From the NCBI GenBank assembly GCA_026390555.1, contig JAPLFS010000035.1, positions 1 through 64,000 of the forward strand: 64,000 bases of DNA, read 5' to 3'. The notes beneath the pieces were generated by a model. That model did not search any database, was not told where the DNA came from, and saw only the letters and a list, made by a program, of their open reading frames with translations. Positions 51,448-60,179 of the stretch are shown piece by piece; positions within the stretch are counted from its first letter, which is position 1, and every line of letters begins with the position of its first letter. This DNA is from Pseudomonadota bacterium. GTDB lineage: Bacteria > Bdellovibrionota_C > UBA2361 > OMII01. The translations under genes and the position numbers were made by a program.

Positions 51448-54057
51448 GTGTCTGATCCGATACTTCCATTTCAATCCCGCTTTGTGTCCGTTGCTGGACA
51501 CAAGATGCACTACTTCGATGAGGGGAGTGGGCCGGTTATCCTTTTATTGCACGGGAATCCGACCTGGTCATTTTTTTATCGTAACGTTATCCGGGAATTA
51601 AAGGATAGCTTTCGTCTTATAGCGCCAGATTTTCTTGGGTGTGGCCTCTCAGATCGAACTCCCGGCACCAGGTTTCGCGCCATCGATCGCATCAATCAGC
51701 TTGAGGAGTTCGCTGATGCTCTGGGGCTCAATAAGTTCTCTATCGTTATGCACGATTGGGGTGGTCCGCTCGGTACCGGATTCCTACTGCGTAAGCTCGA
51801 ATGTGTTGATCGGATTATCTATCTCAATACGACCCTAACAGAGACGGAGAGCCTTCCCCCTATTATTAAATTAGCGGCGACCCCAGTTATCGGAAAGATT
51901 CTGACCAGGCATACGGCAACCTTTGTTCGACTCACAACCACCATGGGCGCACATAAAAAGCTGACCCCTGATGTTGTGGCGGGATACAGGATGCCCTATA
52001 TGACCCGGCAGCGACGCGATGCGATCTGGGATTTTGTGGCGGACATTCCATTTGATTCCGATCATCCGACCTATACGCAGATGCTTGAGATTGCGACCGG
52101 ATTGCCTAAAATTGCACAAAAGCCGGTTAAGATTATATGGGGACTAAGGGATCCCTGTTTTCATCGTGAGATGCTTAGCAAGGTAGCGGCCCATTTTCCA
52201 AAGGCTGAGATCCTTGAAATTCCAGATGCGTCACATCTCGTGCTTGATGACGCTCCACAGATTGCGATACCGGCGATTCGTGAGTTCTTTACTCGACCTC
52301 TTGGGGCTATTAATTCAGCACCGGCCAGTGCTAGTCAGGTGCTTGGCCGAGAAGATGGGCACATTCACGTCTTATATGATCAGGTCATGCGCATCGCTGA
52401 TGGATCGCCCACAACCTCGGCTGTTATTACGCCCCGATGGGTGCGCGATCCGATAAACGGTAGCGCGCTGCACTATTCACATACAACGTACGGGGAGCTT
52501 GCAAAGCTAATTAACCAATATCAGCGCGGGTTCGCAGAGCTAGGACTGGCACCGGGCGATCGTGTTCTGATGCTTGTATCGCCAGGCGCGGATTTTCTCG
52601 CGTTAAGTCTCGCTGTAGCGGGTAGGGGGGGTACGCCGGTCTTCGTTGATCCCGGTATCGGGCTAGATCGACTTGCAAAGTGTATTCAGGATGCTGACCC
52701 AGCCGCATTTATAGGCTCACCACGTGCGCACCTGCTCAGGTTCCTAAAGCGCTCATTGTTTCACCGCATAAAGTTTCATGTGACTGCATCGGAGTGGGCA
52801 TTCTCGCGCGGCTATTCGCTCGGATTTTTTAAGCGCTTTGCCAATGCGCCGATCGCGCCGATAGCTCTGCCGGTGTTAAGAAATGATGGCTCGTTAATGG
52901 CACAGGATGCGGCGCTGATAGCCTTTACATCTGGGGCAACCGGAACTCCCAAGGGGGTTATTATTACCAACGCCATGATGGCCGAGCAGATTAGAGTTAT
53001 ACGAGATGTATTAGGGCAGGTTCCTGGCACACGCGATTTAACATTACTGCCGATATTTTCTCTCTATAACGTAGCACTTGGAATCACTAGCGTATTTCCT
53101 TCGATGCCTGTTGGTAAGCCGCTGGCGCTCGATGCCGCGCAGGTTGTAAAGCTCGTAGGTGACCTTGCGATAGAGTCATCCTTCGGTTCTCCGACCCTCT
53201 GGCATAAGATAGCTGAGTACACCCTCAGAACCGGCGCAACGCTGCCTACTATTAAGCGCATATTTATGGCGGGTGCAGCGGTGCCTGTTGCTACTATCAA
53301 GCTTGTAAAGGGCATAATTCCAAACGGAGAGATCGCAACTCCGTACGGCGCGACCGAAGCTCTTCCAGTTACCTACGTGACAGGAACGGAATTACAGAGC
53401 TGCTTATGGCAACGCGCCTTATCTGGCGAGCAGGGCACTCCGGTGGGAAGGGGGGTGCCGGGGCAGGAGATAAAGATTATCAGGAGCAGTAATGAGATCC
53501 TGAGAACGATGGCTGAGTGCGAGCCGCTAGCCATTAAAGAGATCGGAGAGGTAATAGTACGTGGACCTACGGTCAGTCCCGAATATCTTCATAGGCCCGA
53601 TGCAAATAAGATAGGAAAGATTATCGATGGAGCTAGCTTCTGGCACCGCTTGGGTGATTTAGGATACATAGATGAGGGTGGCTATCTATATTACTGCGGG
53701 CGTAAGGGTCATTCGGTCTACGTTGAAGGCAGGGCCTTTCACAGCGTGCCGTTAGAGGAGATCTTTAACACCCTTCCTAAGGTGCGCCGCTCGGCCTTGG
53801 TAGGGCTGCGCGGCGGACAGGAGCCAGCTATCGTTATTGAGCCCTTTCCACAATATTGGCCAGAGAGCACTGAACAGCAGCAGGCGTTTATATCTGAGCT
53901 TAATGAACTTGCACAGCAGAATGAGCTTACCAGCGGTATTCGGCGCTTCTTTTTCAATCGTTCATTTCCTGTTGATGCACGGCATAACGCTAAGATCTTT
54001 CGCGATCAGTTGAGTGATTGGGCAGATAAGATGCTCTCTACTCAGAGGGCGGCATAG
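51448..54057 (+). CDS. oleBC: OleBC fusion: beta-lactone decarboxylase + beta-lactone synthetase
   Basis: An 869-residue fusion. Residues 1-285 are an alpha/beta hydrolase of the haloalkane-dehalogenase-like type: HGNPTW at 35-40 and nucleophile Asp103 in MHDWGGPLG, as in OleB, which decarboxylates the cis-beta-lactone to the cis-olefin. Residues about 300-865 are an ANL-superfamily enzyme with AFTSGATGTPKGV near 492-504 and PYGATEALPVTY, as in OleC, which adenylates the 2-alkyl-3-hydroxyacid and closes the beta-lactone. The natural fusion is known mainly from Actinobacteria such as Micrococcus luteus; here it occurs in a Gram-negative setting. GTG start after AGGGG. Confidence 0.93.
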   Translation: MSDPILPFQSRFVSVAGHKMHYFDEGSGPVILLLHGNPTWSFFYRNVIRELKDSFRLIAPDFLGCGLSDRTPGTRFRAIDRINQLEEFADALGLNKFSIVMHDWGGPLGTGFLLRKLECVDRIIYLNTTLTETESLPPIIKLAATPVIGKILTRHTATFVRLTTTMGAHKKLTPDVVAGYRMPYMTRQRRDAIWDFVADIPFDSDHPTYTQMLEIATGLPKIAQKPVKIIWGLRDPCFHREMLSKVAAHFPKAEILEIPDASHLVLDDAPQIAIPAIREFFTRPLGAINSAPASASQVLGREDGHIHVLYDQVMRIADGSPTTSAVITPRWVRDPINGSALHYSHTTYGELAKLINQYQRGFAELGLAPGDRVLMLVSPGADFLALSLAVAGRGGTPVFVDPGIGLDRLAKCIQDADPAAFIGSPRAHLLRFLKRSLFHRIKFHVTASEWAFSRGYSLGFFKRFANAPIAPIALPVLRNDGSLMAQDAALIAFTSGATGTPKGVIITNAMMAEQIRVIRDVLGQVPGTRDLTLLPIFSLYNVALGITSVFPSMPVGKPLALDAAQVVKLVGDLAIESSFGSPTLWHKIAEYTLRTGATLPTIKRIFMAGAAVPVATIKLVKGIIPNGEIATPYGATEALPVTYVTGTELQSCLWQRALSGEQGTPVGRGVPGQEIKIIRSSNEILRTMAECEPLAIKEIGEVIVRGPTVSPEYLHRPDANKIGKIIDGASFWHRLGDLGYIDEGGYLYYCGRKGHSVYVEGRAFHSVPLEEIFNTLPKVRRSALVGLRGGQEPAIVIEPFPQYWPESTEQQQAFISELNELAQQNELTSGIRRFFFNRSFPVDARHNAKIFRDQLSDWADKMLSTQRAA

Positions 54058-54064
54058 GCTCCTT

Positions 54065-55072
54065 ATGACACGTCGCTACATCGTAACAGGTGGGGGAGGC
54101 TTCGTAGGAAAGGCGCTCGCGAAGGCTTTGCGGGCCGCCGGTCATCAGGTCCTTAGTATCTCACGAGCTAGCTATCCTGAACTGCAGGAGTTAGGAATAA
54201 CATCAGCGCAGATCGATATCAGCTCAGATCCCTCGACATGGTGCGAGCTATTTACCGGCGTTGATGGAGTTTTTCATACAGCGGCCAAGGTAGATATGTG
54301 GGGCAGCTATGAGGGATTCTTTAAGACAAACGTGATCGGAACAAGGAACGTTATAGAGGCTTGCCGTAGAGCTAGCGTGACTAGTCTGGTTTTTACCAGC
54401 TCTCCAAGCGTTATTCATGACGGCGCGCAACTTAACGGAGTTGATGAGAGCTATCCCTATCCTAAGCACTTTCCAGCGTTCTATCCACAAACTAAGGCAC
54501 AGGCGGAGCAGGAGGTTCTGGCATCGGATTGTAAGAATGGATTACGCACCGTTGCACTTCGTCCGCACCTAATCTGGGGACCGAACGACACTAATCTTAT
54601 TCCAACCATCCTAGAGCGCGCCAAGCTCGGCCGACTTACTCGGATCGGAGATGGAAGCAACCTGGTTGACCTTACCTTTATAGATGACTGTGTAACGGCG
54701 CACCTGTGCGCTATGCGAACCCTTGAGACAAAACCAGATCTGGCTGGTGGAAAGGCCTACTTTATTAGTCAGGGCGAGCCAACTAAGCTATGGAGCTGGA
54801 TTGATCAGATCCTTAAGGCGCATGGACTTGCCCCAGTTCTAAAGTCGCTCTCAAAGAGGGCTGCTACGGTTTTGGCCTATCTGATGGAGGGCTATGCGGG
54901 CGCCTTGGGATTGTTAGGTATAGAGACCAAACCGCTCCTGACGCGCTTCTTAGTATCTGAGATGTCGACGAATCACTATTTTTCAATTGAACGGGCGCGG
55001 ATAGATCTCGGCTTTACTCCGGCCTTTACCATGGAGCAGGCCTTTAAGCGCACCTTTACTCAGTCTGTATAG
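54065..55072 (+). CDS. oleD: OleD, NADPH-dependent 2-alkyl-3-ketoacid reductase
   Basis: Extended short-chain dehydrogenase that reduces the 2-alkyl-3-ketoacid to the 3-hydroxyacid. The ATG at 54065 gives 335 residues starting TRRYIVTGGGGFVGKAL with the nucleotide motif TGGGGFVG at 8-15; an in-frame ATG at 54014 lies inside oleBC and would add 17 unrelated residues. The active-site Tyr and Lys are in FYPQTKAQAE, with the Ser in VFTSSPSVIHDG. It begins 8 bp after oleBC and closes the operon. The next gene (prepilin) is convergent, with just 4 bp between stop codons. Confidence 0.92.
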   Translation: MTRRYIVTGGGGFVGKALAKALRAAGHQVLSISRASYPELQELGITSAQIDISSDPSTWCELFTGVDGVFHTAAKVDMWGSYEGFFKTNVIGTRNVIEACRRASVTSLVFTSSPSVIHDGAQLNGVDESYPYPKHFPAFYPQTKAQAEQEVLASDCKNGLRTVALRPHLIWGPNDTNLIPTILERAKLGRLTRIGDGSNLVDLTFIDDCVTAHLCAMRTLETKPDLAGGKAYFISQGEPTKLWSWIDQILKAHGLAPVLKSLSKRAATVLAYLMEGYAGALGLLGIETKPLLTRFLVSEMSTNHYFSIERARIDLGFTPAFTMEQAFKRTFTQSV

Positions 55073-55076
55073 ATTA

Positions 55077-55454
55077 CTACTCAACCAGACCCCCAGCACT
55101 AGAATCCCAGGCAAAGACTCTGCCAGATCCGCGCGGGTGGCTTGCGCTACCCTTAAAATCGTTGGCTGAAGCCACGATAGCAAGCTCAACTCCTGTCGAA
55201 AGACGCTGGATACCTGGAAGTTGTACGCAGGTCATTCCAGAGCAGCTGAGGTATTTTTCCTGCTGAAGAAAATACGCCTCTTCTGCCATGGCAACGGAGC
55301 GCAGATCGATCTCTGCGCGGGCATCAAAGGCGCTTGCTCGATAGGCGGCATAGCGCGGCAGCGCTACCGCAACAAGGGCGCTAACTATACTCATCACCAC
55401 AAGTAACTCAATTAGAGTAAAGCCCGAGTAGTGATTGCGGTTTTTTTGTCCCAT
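55077..55454 (-). CDS. Type IV pilin-like protein
   Basis: A 125-residue prepilin: short basic leader, cleavage site before Phe12 in G-FTLIELLVVMSIVSAL with Glu16 at the +5 position, then a hydrophobic alpha-1 helix and a beta-rich globular part with two Cys (CSGMTC, Cys75 and Cys80 region) that may form a disulfide. It is processed by a PilD-type peptidase and assembled by a T4P/T2SS-like machine, but no pil or gsp gene is nearby. Thus an orphan minor or major pilin. The gene ends 4 bp from oleD on the opposite strand. Confidence 0.85.
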   Translation of the reverse strand: MGQKNRNHYSGFTLIELLVVMSIVSALVAVALPRYAAYRASAFDARAEIDLRSVAMAEEAYFLQQEKYLSCSGMTCVQLPGIQRLSTGVELAIVASANDFKGSASHPRGSGRVFAWDSSAGGLVE

Positions 55455-55587
55455 GGCTGCCCCGATAGTATTGACGTAGGAGCTGTATGTTCGGAGCGAG
55501 CAATGAAAAGTTGTTGATGTATTGCTATCTTTTTCATGGCCAGTTGTATACGGGCTCTCCCAGGACTCAGGCCTCCTCCAATAGGAG

Positions 55588-56757
55588 TTAGAACTTAGAG
55601 ATAATCCCCTTTACTGGTGCCTTGGCAGGGCGCTCACTCTCAAGCCGCTGTCTCTTGGCGTTCCTCCACTGCTTCAGCGCATTGATGCATTGAGGAGAGT
55701 ACCACCCCTCAGCGTGGCACTTAGGCGCTGGAAAGAGCGGTATGAACTTAGTAGCCTGTTCGATAAATCTGTAGCAGCTCGATAGGACAATGCGCGAGCG
55801 CTCAAGGCGTATAGCTGTAAGTGGTTTGGAGTTATCAGGTTGATTAATTACAGCCATTAAATCAAGCAGCTCCTGCTTACCCTTAGCGTTTCCTGTGTAG
55901 AGAGAGAGCTCCTCCTCTACTTTACGTAGCATCTGTGTTTGATAATCGCCGCGCATGTTTTTAGGGATCTGAAGCAGTTGTTTCCTAGCTTCAACTATAC
56001 GGGATGGCTCGTAGATAGCCGTATCATTTTCAGTAAGTGGGCGTAATCTGAGAGCTACGATCCGACAAGAGAGAGATAGGAGTTGATCGTAGACACCCAC
56101 GGCATCATCCATGCTTTTATTTTTATCTTCACTACTCTCCGCGTTTTGAAACTGTCTATTGATATTCTCCAACATCTCACTCAGTACCGTGAGGCGCTGC
56201 GTCTCAACCGCAGATAGTCCGACCTTGAGTGAAGGGTCTGGCAGATCTTCAAGTAGGGAGCTGCTATCGTAAAATTCTACCAGCTTCTGATCCCTGTAAG
56301 CTGCGAGACAGGTTGGAGCTGCAATGCCATCCCGAAGGCAGATGGCTGCTGGGTTATCGGGATTAATTTCAAGTAACCTCTCCATACGAGCGATGCAATT
56401 GGGGTTGGTAGGAGGGCCCTCATACTTTAATGTAACGGGCAAACTCTTAAGACAGGAGGTATTCAGAGACTCCTCAAGCGAAGATATCAGGGAGGTAAGG
56501 TTCCGTTCCGATGGATTGAGTTTTAAACTGCCCTCCGCCATCTGAATCTTGAGTTCTAGCACGCCAAGCGTTGCGCTCATATCGGGGCCCTGTTGAGTAT
56601 GTGCGGATGGATTTCTGCGTGGGATAGAGGGGGTTGCAGGGGTGCTGGGGTCCTGGCCAATAGCGACCGGCAGGGGAGCTAAAATTATAAGAGCATAGAG
56701 CGCTATCGCAGTAATTGATATCTTAGCGTGTCTCGTAACACAGCGGGGAGGAAACAT
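55588..56757 (-). CDS. Uncharacterised exported protein
   Basis: A 389-residue protein with a signal peptide (about 10-35, ISITAIALYALIILAP) ending near AIGQ. The ATG at 56757 has GAGG upstream; the frame extends to a TTG at 56796 without support. The mature part is mostly helical with Leu/Glu/Lys-rich segments and six or more Cys spread along the chain (e.g. NTSCLKSL, NPNCIARM, AAICLRDG, APTCLAAY, LSLSCRIV, KCHAEGWYSPQCI) which suggests disulfides in the periplasm. No family recognised. It does not share strand neighbours closely enough to suggest an operon. Confidence 0.6.
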   Translation of the reverse strand: MFPPRCVTRHAKISITAIALYALIILAPLPVAIGQDPSTPATPSIPRRNPSAHTQQGPDMSATLGVLELKIQMAEGSLKLNPSERNLTSLISSLEESLNTSCLKSLPVTLKYEGPPTNPNCIARMERLLEINPDNPAAICLRDGIAAPTCLAAYRDQKLVEFYDSSSLLEDLPDPSLKVGLSAVETQRLTVLSEMLENINRQFQNAESSEDKNKSMDDAVGVYDQLLSLSCRIVALRLRPLTENDTAIYEPSRIVEARKQLLQIPKNMRGDYQTQMLRKVEEELSLYTGNAKGKQELLDLMAVINQPDNSKPLTAIRLERSRIVLSSCYRFIEQATKFIPLFPAPKCHAEGWYSPQCINALKQWRNAKRQRLESERPAKAPVKGIISKF

Positions 56758-56796
56758 GAGCAAACCTCTATCAAGTGACCGTATAGTGGAGAGCAA

Positions 56797-56986
56797 CCTT
56801 GTTATGGTGAAAAAACAGCGTGGCCCCGCATGTTTTGTCTAACTCCTCTATATAGTTATATATAATTAACTATTCACCCCAGTAATGTAAATGGCCGCAA
56901 ACTGGTAGCCAAGCCTAGGATACTGCTAGAGTGTGCCCACGTAAAGCAGTTATGGATGGCCGCCAACTTAAGAGGTGATTTTTAAA
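56797..56986 (+). repeat. Dispersed repeat end upstream of the aminotransferase
   Basis: TTAACTATTCACCCCAGTAATG at 56866-56887 (first 20 bases shown in part) is a further member of the TAACTATTCACCCC family in a 190-bp intergenic region. The inverted partner end was not found nearby, so it may be a solo or decayed copy. Confidence 0.6.
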
Positions 56987-58216
56987 ATGGATGTACAGAA
57001 GTTATTTGCTGAACGAATAGGTGGAGCACAGTTCGGCCAGGTGCAGCAAACATTTAAGTTTACCCTGATCAACAACGCCAAGCTCGAGTTCATGGCGAGG
57101 AATCCAGACACTAAGGTTATCGACATGGGTGTTGGGGAGCCCGAGGAGCTGCCGACTCAATCGATAATCGAGCAGTTATTTACAGCCGCACAGGTTAAAG
57201 GTAATCGCATCTATCCATGTAACGGAATACTAGAGTTTGCCGAGGCCGCCGCGCGCTATCTGCAACGTGAATTCCAAATCTCCGTTGATCCTAAGAGTGA
57301 GGTGATGCACTGCGTCGGCACGAAAACTGCGCTTGCACAGATTCCACTTGCGTTTATAAATCCAGGGGATGCCGTTATTACAACCGTGCCTGGGTATCCG
57401 GTGTTACCGAAGGTGAGTGAGTGGTTGGGCGCTAGGCTACTCCCCGTACCATTAGAGGCTAGGAACAACTTCTTGCCGGAGCTTAAACAGTTTGAAGAGA
57501 CCATTAAACGGGAGCGCCCAAAGCTAGTGTTGCTCAACTATCCAAACAATCCGACCGGCGCTGTGGCGACCAAGGAGTTTTTCAAGCGGGTAGTTAATCT
57601 AGCGCACGAATACTCATTTCTGATCGTTCAGGATGCGGCCTACGCCGACTATGTTTTTAACGCAGAGTTCGTATCGCCGCTCCATATCGAGGGGGGCAAG
57701 GAGGTTACGTTAGAGATGTACTCGCTCTCAAAGAGCTACAATATGCAGGGCTATCGCCTCGGGTTCGTCGTTGGTAGCGCCCCCCTGGTAAAGGCCTTCT
57801 CCTTGGTCAAGGACAACACAGATAATGGGCAGTTTATTGCGATACAGAGGGCCGGTATTCATGCGCTCGACAACTGCCAGGGCTTTCTCGCCTCTAATCG
57901 TGAGAGGTACCTAAGGCGCCTAACACGTGTTACCGAGATTCTAAATAGGGCCGGGATTGAGGCTACGGTCTCACCGAGCACCTTTTATCTATACGTTCGA
58001 GCGCCGGAGAGCTTTAGGGGCACGCCGTGCGGAAGCGCTCAAAAGCTGGCGGACCTGCTTATCAGTCGCTACGGGCTAATAACCGTACCGTGGGAGGAGG
58101 CTGGGCCTTTTCTTAGGTTTTCTATGACCTTTGAGGTTGGAACTAAGGACTTTGGCTCAGAAGAGGAAGTTTTTGAGGCCCTTGAGAGCCGCTTGGTGCA
58201 TGACTGTATAGCTTGA
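56987..58216 (+). CDS. dapL: LL-diaminopimelate aminotransferase-like, PLP-dependent
   Basis: Class I/II aminotransferase, 409 residues as in DapL. The ATG at 56987 has AGAGGTGAT upstream; an in-frame GTG at 56975 lies inside that RBS. Visible family marks: FAERIGGAQFG near the N-terminus and IDMGVGEPEELP, VGTKTALAQIPLAFINPGD, NYPNNPTGAVA, DAAYADY and the PLP-lysine motif SLSKSYNMQGYRLGF. It would transfer an amino group from glutamate to tetrahydrodipicolinate, giving LL-DAP for lysine and peptidoglycan. Close relatives act on other amino acids, so the exact substrate is less certain than the reaction class. Confidence 0.75.
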   Translation: MDVQKLFAERIGGAQFGQVQQTFKFTLINNAKLEFMARNPDTKVIDMGVGEPEELPTQSIIEQLFTAAQVKGNRIYPCNGILEFAEAAARYLQREFQISVDPKSEVMHCVGTKTALAQIPLAFINPGDAVITTVPGYPVLPKVSEWLGARLLPVPLEARNNFLPELKQFEETIKRERPKLVLLNYPNNPTGAVATKEFFKRVVNLAHEYSFLIVQDAAYADYVFNAEFVSPLHIEGGKEVTLEMYSLSKSYNMQGYRLGFVVGSAPLVKAFSLVKDNTDNGQFIAIQRAGIHALDNCQGFLASNRERYLRRLTRVTEILNRAGIEATVSPSTFYLYVRAPESFRGTPCGSAQKLADLLISRYGLITVPWEEAGPFLRFSMTFEVGTKDFGSEEEVFEALESRLVHDCIA

Positions 58217-58300
58217 TCGTAGATTGCCCCTCTGCTAGCGTCCTGAGAGCGGGTTCAGTCTGACTATAAGTACGGCTTATATTCTATAGGGTAAGGAGCA

Positions 58301-59320
58301 ATGACATATTCAGTACTTGTTTCAACATCCAGTTTTATCGATACGCCTGGAGCGCACGTTAAGAAGCTGCTCGATACGGGGTTCGATGTTGTTAAGGCGC
58401 GAGGGCCGCTAAACGAGGAGCAGCTCCTCTCTTATATAGGGGATGGTACCCGCTTCGATGCCTTTATATGCGGAGAGGACGACTTCAACGCCAAGGTGCT
58501 TCAAGCGGCAAGCCCAAAGATTAAGGTAATTAGTAAGTACGGTGTTGGGCTTGATAAGATCGACCTGGTCGAGGCCGAGCGACTTGGAATAAAGGTTACA
58601 AATACCCCGGGGGTAAATCACACCACCGTCACAGAACTTACGTTTGGACTCCTGCTTAGCCTGACCCGTTGCATCCCTGAGCACAACGCACTGGTGCACA
58701 AGGGCGAGTGGCGTCGTCAGACCGGTCGCGAGCTTGCTGGGAAAACATTGGGCATTCTGGGCTTCGGTCGTGTAGGAAAAGAGGTGGCAAAACGAGCCAT
58801 GGCGTTTGGAATGAACGTTAAGGTTTTTAACACCTCGTGGTCGTCGCAACACACTGCTTATCTAGAGCACCTGACAAAGGTTTTCAGCGACTCGCTCTTT
58901 GCAGAGTATCCCCCTACGATATCACGCGCTCCACACGATGAGGACCTATTCCCTAACGTAGATCTGCTCTCTATTCATATGAGCCTCTCGCGAGAAAACC
59001 AGTTCTTTATCAATAGGCGACGGCTCGCCATGTGTCGACGGGGCGTGTATATGGTAAACGTCAGTCGTGGTGCGCTGATTGATCAGAGAGCCATGGCGGA
59101 TGCTATTAGAAGTGGTCAGGTGGCTGGTTATGGTGCTGATGTATTAGATCCGGAGCCGGTACAAATCGATAATCCGCTGCTCGGACTTGCCAACGTGCAC
59201 CTTACTCCGCATGTCGGAAGCCGTACCTATGAGAGCGTGGTACGGCAGGGCTCAGCTGCTGTTCATAATCTGATTGAAGCTCTGCAGGCGGCCGGTGCGG
59301 GTAAGGTAGCTTCCGTTTAA
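58301..59320 (+). CDS. D-isomer-specific 2-hydroxyacid dehydrogenase, SerA-like
   Basis: NAD-dependent enzyme, 339 residues, of the phosphoglycerate dehydrogenase type but without a C-terminal ACT regulatory domain. An N-terminal substrate domain has VISKYGVGLDKIDL and TNTPGVNHTTVTELT; the Rossmann domain has TLGILGFGRVGKEVAKRA; catalytic Arg, Glu and His are in VNVSRGALID, LDPEPVQIDNPL and LTPHVGSRTYES. A loop of about 30 residues inside the nucleotide domain (near 185-210) is extra. It could be serine biosynthetic or act on another 2-ketoacid. It lies 84 bp after the aminotransferase and 22 bp before psd. Confidence 0.8.
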   Translation: MTYSVLVSTSSFIDTPGAHVKKLLDTGFDVVKARGPLNEEQLLSYIGDGTRFDAFICGEDDFNAKVLQAASPKIKVISKYGVGLDKIDLVEAERLGIKVTNTPGVNHTTVTELTFGLLLSLTRCIPEHNALVHKGEWRRQTGRELAGKTLGILGFGRVGKEVAKRAMAFGMNVKVFNTSWSSQHTAYLEHLTKVFSDSLFAEYPPTISRAPHDEDLFPNVDLLSIHMSLSRENQFFINRRRLAMCRRGVYMVNVSRGALIDQRAMADAIRSGQVAGYGADVLDPEPVQIDNPLLGLANVHLTPHVGSRTYESVVRQGSAAVHNLIEALQAAGAGKVASV

Positions 59321-59342
59321 CGGAATAGGCTATGATGCCAGC

Positions 59343-60179
59343 ATGAAATTTCTTACCTATGTTCCAAAATCGTATCTTAGTTGGGGGCTAGGCCATCTAG
59401 CGAGGCTCCCGCTGCCAAGACCATTAGCACGTTTCTCGATCTCGCTATTTGCACAGGCTTATTGCATCGATCCAACGCTAGCAACTAAACCATTAGAGAG
59501 CTTTAACTCAATCGGAGCTTTCTTTACACGCGATCTGCGGGCGGAGTTGCGACCGATAGGCGAGGGGTTGGTGTGTCCGGTAGATGGTACGTTGCGCTCC
59601 TGTAGCGATATCTCGCCAAATGCTGAGGTGACCCAGGTTAAGGGCAAGCTTTATAAGGTATCGAGGCTGCTTGGTGAGGACCGGCTTGCAGCGCAGTGTT
59701 TAGAGGGGCAGCTCTGGAATTTTTATCTCTCCCCGCAGGACGCCCACCACATTCACTCGCCGGTTGATGGAAAGATCGTTAGAACCGTACATATTCCCGG
59801 CAAGCTGTGGCCGGTAAACGATTGGGCGCTTAATTCTATTGAGGGGCTCTTTGTTACAAATGAGCGTGTGATAACATTTATCGAGAGCGATCTTGGATTA
59901 ATAGCAGTAGTTATGATCGGCGCTACTAACGTTGGGCGTATAAAGCTGGCCTACGCGGCAATTGAAACAAACAGGTACCCGTGGCGAGCGCAGAAGCAAA
60001 CTAGCATTGAACACGCACAGCCGATTGCGGTGGCGCGCGGCGACAAATTAGGCACATTTAAGATGGGCTCAAGCGTTGTGGTGGTTTCGGAGCGTAAGCT
60101 CTTTAATCTTGCAGGAGCTAAGTGTCCAGCTAAGGTTCAGTACGGGAGGATATTACAGGATTACATATCTGAAGGCTGA
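59343..60179 (+). CDS. psd: Phosphatidylserine decarboxylase proenzyme
   Basis: Membrane-associated pyruvoyl enzyme that makes phosphatidylethanolamine from phosphatidylserine. The 278-residue proenzyme has FFTRDLRAELRPI, the SPQDAHHIHSPVDGKI stretch with catalytic His, VMIGATNVGRI and the self-cleavage motif GSS (Gly242-Ser243) in FKMGSSVVVVSER, so the alpha subunit would be about 35 residues. The size matches the type I E. coli enzyme. Its 3' end overlaps the convergent membrane-protein gene by 19 bp. Confidence 0.95.
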   Translation: MKFLTYVPKSYLSWGLGHLARLPLPRPLARFSISLFAQAYCIDPTLATKPLESFNSIGAFFTRDLRAELRPIGEGLVCPVDGTLRSCSDISPNAEVTQVKGKLYKVSRLLGEDRLAAQCLEGQLWNFYLSPQDAHHIHSPVDGKIVRTVHIPGKLWPVNDWALNSIEGLFVTNERVITFIESDLGLIAVVMIGATNVGRIKLAYAAIETNRYPWRAQKQTSIEHAQPIAVARGDKLGTFKMGSSVVVVSERKLFNLAGAKCPAKVQYGRILQDYISEG

